Assembly: GCA_030638985.1 (NCBI GenBank)
Contig: DAOWDO010000061.1
Span: 1 to 7,911, forward strand
Direction: 5' to 3'
Origin: Dehalococcoidia bacterium
GTDB lineage: Bacteria > Chloroflexota > Dehalococcoidia > Dehalococcoidales > DAOWLH01
Length of the DNA stretch: 7,911 bases
This document shows, in pieces, positions 6,372 through 7,911 of this stretch (position 1 is its first letter; the number at the start of each line of letters is the position of its first letter). The position numbers were made by a program, and so were the translations under genes. The notes below the pieces were generated by a model, which worked only from the letters and a program-made list of their open reading frames with translations, did not search any database and was not told where the DNA came from.

Positions 6372-6388
6372 AGGCACACTATTGTCAA
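6360..6388 (-). promoter_or_regulatory. Sigma-70 type promoter of the c-di-GMP gene
   Basis: On the - strand the -35 is a perfect TTGACA (6383-6388), the spacer is 17 bases, and the -10 is CATAAT (6360-6365, five of six). Transcription would start near 6353, leaving a leader of about 68 bases before the TTG at 6284. It sits just downstream of the hairpin at 6413-6457 and is correctly placed to drive the c-di-GMP gene and, by readthrough, the 388-residue membrane protein. Confidence 0.68.
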
Positions 6389-6412
6389 TCAGGCAGGGAC
6401 AAACGATAGTAC

Positions 6413-6457
6413 TGGCGACGGCAGGTGGCACCCAAAAGTCACCACCTGCCGTCGCCA
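6413..6457 (-). terminator. Perfect 16-bp hairpin, probable terminator of the GH3-family gene
   Basis: Arms 6413-6428 and 6442-6457 are perfectly complementary over 16 bp, GC-rich, with a 13-base loop (6429-6441). It begins 32 bases after the stop of the GH3 gene and ends 25 bases before the next promoter, the place expected for a terminator. No clear run of T follows on either strand, so it is not a textbook intrinsic terminator. It could instead be a palindromic intergenic repeat or an RNA-stabilising stem. Confidence 0.5.
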
Positions 6458-6489
6458 TAATCAATAACCAGGTTAGACAGATTTTCTGG

Positions 6490-7911
6490 TTATGCCTCCA
6501 CTCTTTTCTCTGTCCTTGCTGTTACCTTCCTCGCCGTGTTGACCAGAAAGTCTATAGTGGCGTCTGATGGACCGATGTGAGGTGGCTTCAGGTGGGCCAG
6601 CTCGGCGCCGGCCGCCCTTTGCTTGAGCGCATAGGTCGTGAAGGCATTACGAGGCAGCAGTGTGACCTCCAGCGGTTTTAAGCCGGTAAAGGCTTCCAGT
6701 TCGGTATATGAAGTATCCAGTTTCTTTATCTCCTCATGGACCATGGCTGAGACCTGGTCGGCGGTTACATGGCCGTTTTCTTTGAGCTCTATGTACAGGT
6801 GCAGAACCGGTTTCTCTCTGACCTCCTTGCGCACCGTCCAGTCCTCATATTGCAGACCGGTATTTTCAATTGCCCCCCAGATAACCCTTTCCGACAGCCG
6901 GGTGAAGCCGGCAATGTCAATCTGGTCATCGATGCGGGTAAGGAAAGCCATCTGAGGAATATCAATATCGAGCTGTTCGTTACGCAGTGCTGTTATTTTT
7001 ATCAAGTGTCCCGTGCGGTATCTGACAAAGGGGCCACCGTGCAGGCTGGTTATGACCAGCTCGTAGTTGCCCGGCTTGACCTCATCCAGCAATAGTGTTG
7101 ATGGCTGATAGGTGGCATCCTGCCGGGACTTGATGCTCTCCTCTTCAGGGATGAATTCAAAGAAGTTGAGATTGGGAATGAAGGTCATCCCCTGGTAGTC
7201 CCAGGTCTGCATGGCGAGAATAAGCGCCTCGGTACAGCCGTGAAAGTCCAGAGGATAGCGGCCCCACATCTCCTTTATTTTCTCTCGATAAACCGAGCCG
7301 TCCATGCCAAAGGTAATCAGACTTTTAAGAGGCCATATATCGCGGGGCATCAGGGGACGACCGGCTAGCTTGCTCTTAATCAGACCCCTGGCCAGGCGCA
7401 GCGTTGCCCTGGGCTCTCTCAGTAGCGCCCGGATGCTCCTTCTCTGCTGGCCATTCCGACCCAGGCGCTCACCAATGGCCACAGTCACGCTGGACATGGC
7501 GATACAAATATCCAGCCCCTTAGATAGCCCCATACGGAAGCCGCTGCGTATTCTATCCTCAAAGGACATCTCCTCGGAGGCTTCCACCGGAGGTAATACA
7601 TCGAAAAGCTCGTGAGGGAAGACACGTGTCATAGTCCCGGTTGCGTATGGCGGCGGTGCCATGCCGTAAAGGGCTTTTTCCCCACCCCTTAGCTTTATTT
7701 CCCCCCTTTTGGTACAGCTGGAAAAAAAGAGCAGGGCAAATATCAGTGGCTCTATCTCGTCAAGCGTCCGGGCGGTAACCGGCACCCAGCGGTAAGGGTA
7801 TTCACTGGACTTACCCGAGGTGCATTGCCACAGGATAGGTTTCCGCGGCAGTGCATCCATCCGCCGCTTGAGCAGATATGGAGCATAGTCGGTATAGGTA
7901 GTCAGGGGGAC
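6490..7911 (-). CDS. GH3 auxin-responsive promoter family / acyl-adenylating ligase, 5' partial
   Basis: The frame stays open to the right edge: 17 codons precede the ATG at 7860 and read VPLTTYTDYAPYLLKRR, in keeping with the family, so that ATG is internal. The 473 visible residues are the bulk of a GH3-like member of the adenylate-forming superfamily, which activates a carboxylic acid with ATP before transfer to an acceptor. Visible motifs (numbered from the edge) are the phosphate-loop block TSGKSSEYPYRWVPVT (31-46), the DFHGCTE motif (222-228), and GGPFVRYRTGH (292-302) where the family usually has YRxGD. The C-terminal domain includes IDDQIDIAGFTRLSE and LAHLKPPHI. Bacterial members have no proven auxin role. 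Substrate is unknown. The gene ends in TAA at 6490 and is separated from the next gene by a hairpin. Confidence 0.85.
   Translation of the reverse strand, partial: VPLTTYTDYAPYLLKRRMDALPRKPILWQCTSGKSSEYPYRWVPVTARTLDEIEPLIFALLFFSSCTKRGEIKLRGGEKALYGMAPPPYATGTMTRVFPHELFDVLPPVEASEEMSFEDRIRSGFRMGLSKGLDICIAMSSVTVAIGERLGRNGQQRRSIRALLREPRATLRLARGLIKSKLAGRPLMPRDIWPLKSLITFGMDGSVYREKIKEMWGRYPLDFHGCTEALILAMQTWDYQGMTFIPNLNFFEFIPEEESIKSRQDATYQPSTLLLDEVKPGNYELVITSLHGGPFVRYRTGHLIKITALRNEQLDIDIPQMAFLTRIDDQIDIAGFTRLSERVIWGAIENTGLQYEDWTVRKEVREKPVLHLYIELKENGHVTADQVSAMVHEEIKKLDTSYTELEAFTGLKPLEVTLLPRNAFTTYALKQRAAGAELAHLKPPHIGPSDATIDFLVNTARKVTARTEKRVEA

Noticed and set aside
6382..6567. A 61-codon + strand frame through the intergenic spacer
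   Set aside because: It runs through the perfect hairpin and into the antisense of the GH3 gene; the product has no protein-like character.

Overview
The window is a gene-dense stretch of a bacterial chromosome. Seven protein genes are visible: one on the + strand at the left edge and six on the - strand. No RNA genes, CRISPR arrays or insertion sequences were seen. By eye the DNA is moderately GC-rich, intergenic gaps are short, and GTG and TTG starts are used beside ATG. The gene style suggests a Chloroflexota (Dehalococcoidia-like) bacterium: a GH3-type adenylating enzyme, a short ArgA-like acetyltransferase, and a multi-membrane-segment sensor with GAF, GGDEF and HD-GYP domains. This assignment is an inference from resemblance, not a measurement.

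Layout from right to left, the direction of most transcription. A GH3-family acyl-adenylating enzyme (its N-terminal part lies beyond the right edge) ends at 6490. A 205-base spacer follows. It holds a perfect 16-bp hairpin (6413-6457, probable terminator), then a near-consensus sigma-70 promoter (TTGACA, 17 bp, CATAAT) overlapped by two ATTGGTCA repeats, then a short leader. The promoter drives an 843-residue membrane protein with GAF, GGDEF and HD-GYP domains, which could both make and break cyclic di-GMP. Twenty-nine bases later comes a 388-residue membrane protein of unknown function with a large acidic outer domain that seems to contain an internal duplication.

Next, an extended -10 promoter (2499-2507) starts a tight four-gene group: a small three-helix membrane protein, NAD kinase (nadK), an ArgA-like GNAT acetyltransferase and a Nudix hydrolase of the ADP-ribose pyrophosphatase type. 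The last three genes are separated by only 4-5 bases. A HIT-family nucleotide hydrolase, cut by the left edge, converges on the end of this group.

Together the window has a signalling module (a c-di-GMP enzyme plus a membrane partner candidate) and a nucleotide-cofactor module (NAD phosphorylation, ADP-ribose clean-up and a possible arginine-pathway acetyltransferase). No mobile element or defence system is evident. The least described elements are the 388-residue membrane protein, the operator-like repeats at the c-di-GMP promoter, and departures from motif consensus in the GH3 enzyme and the acetyltransferase.
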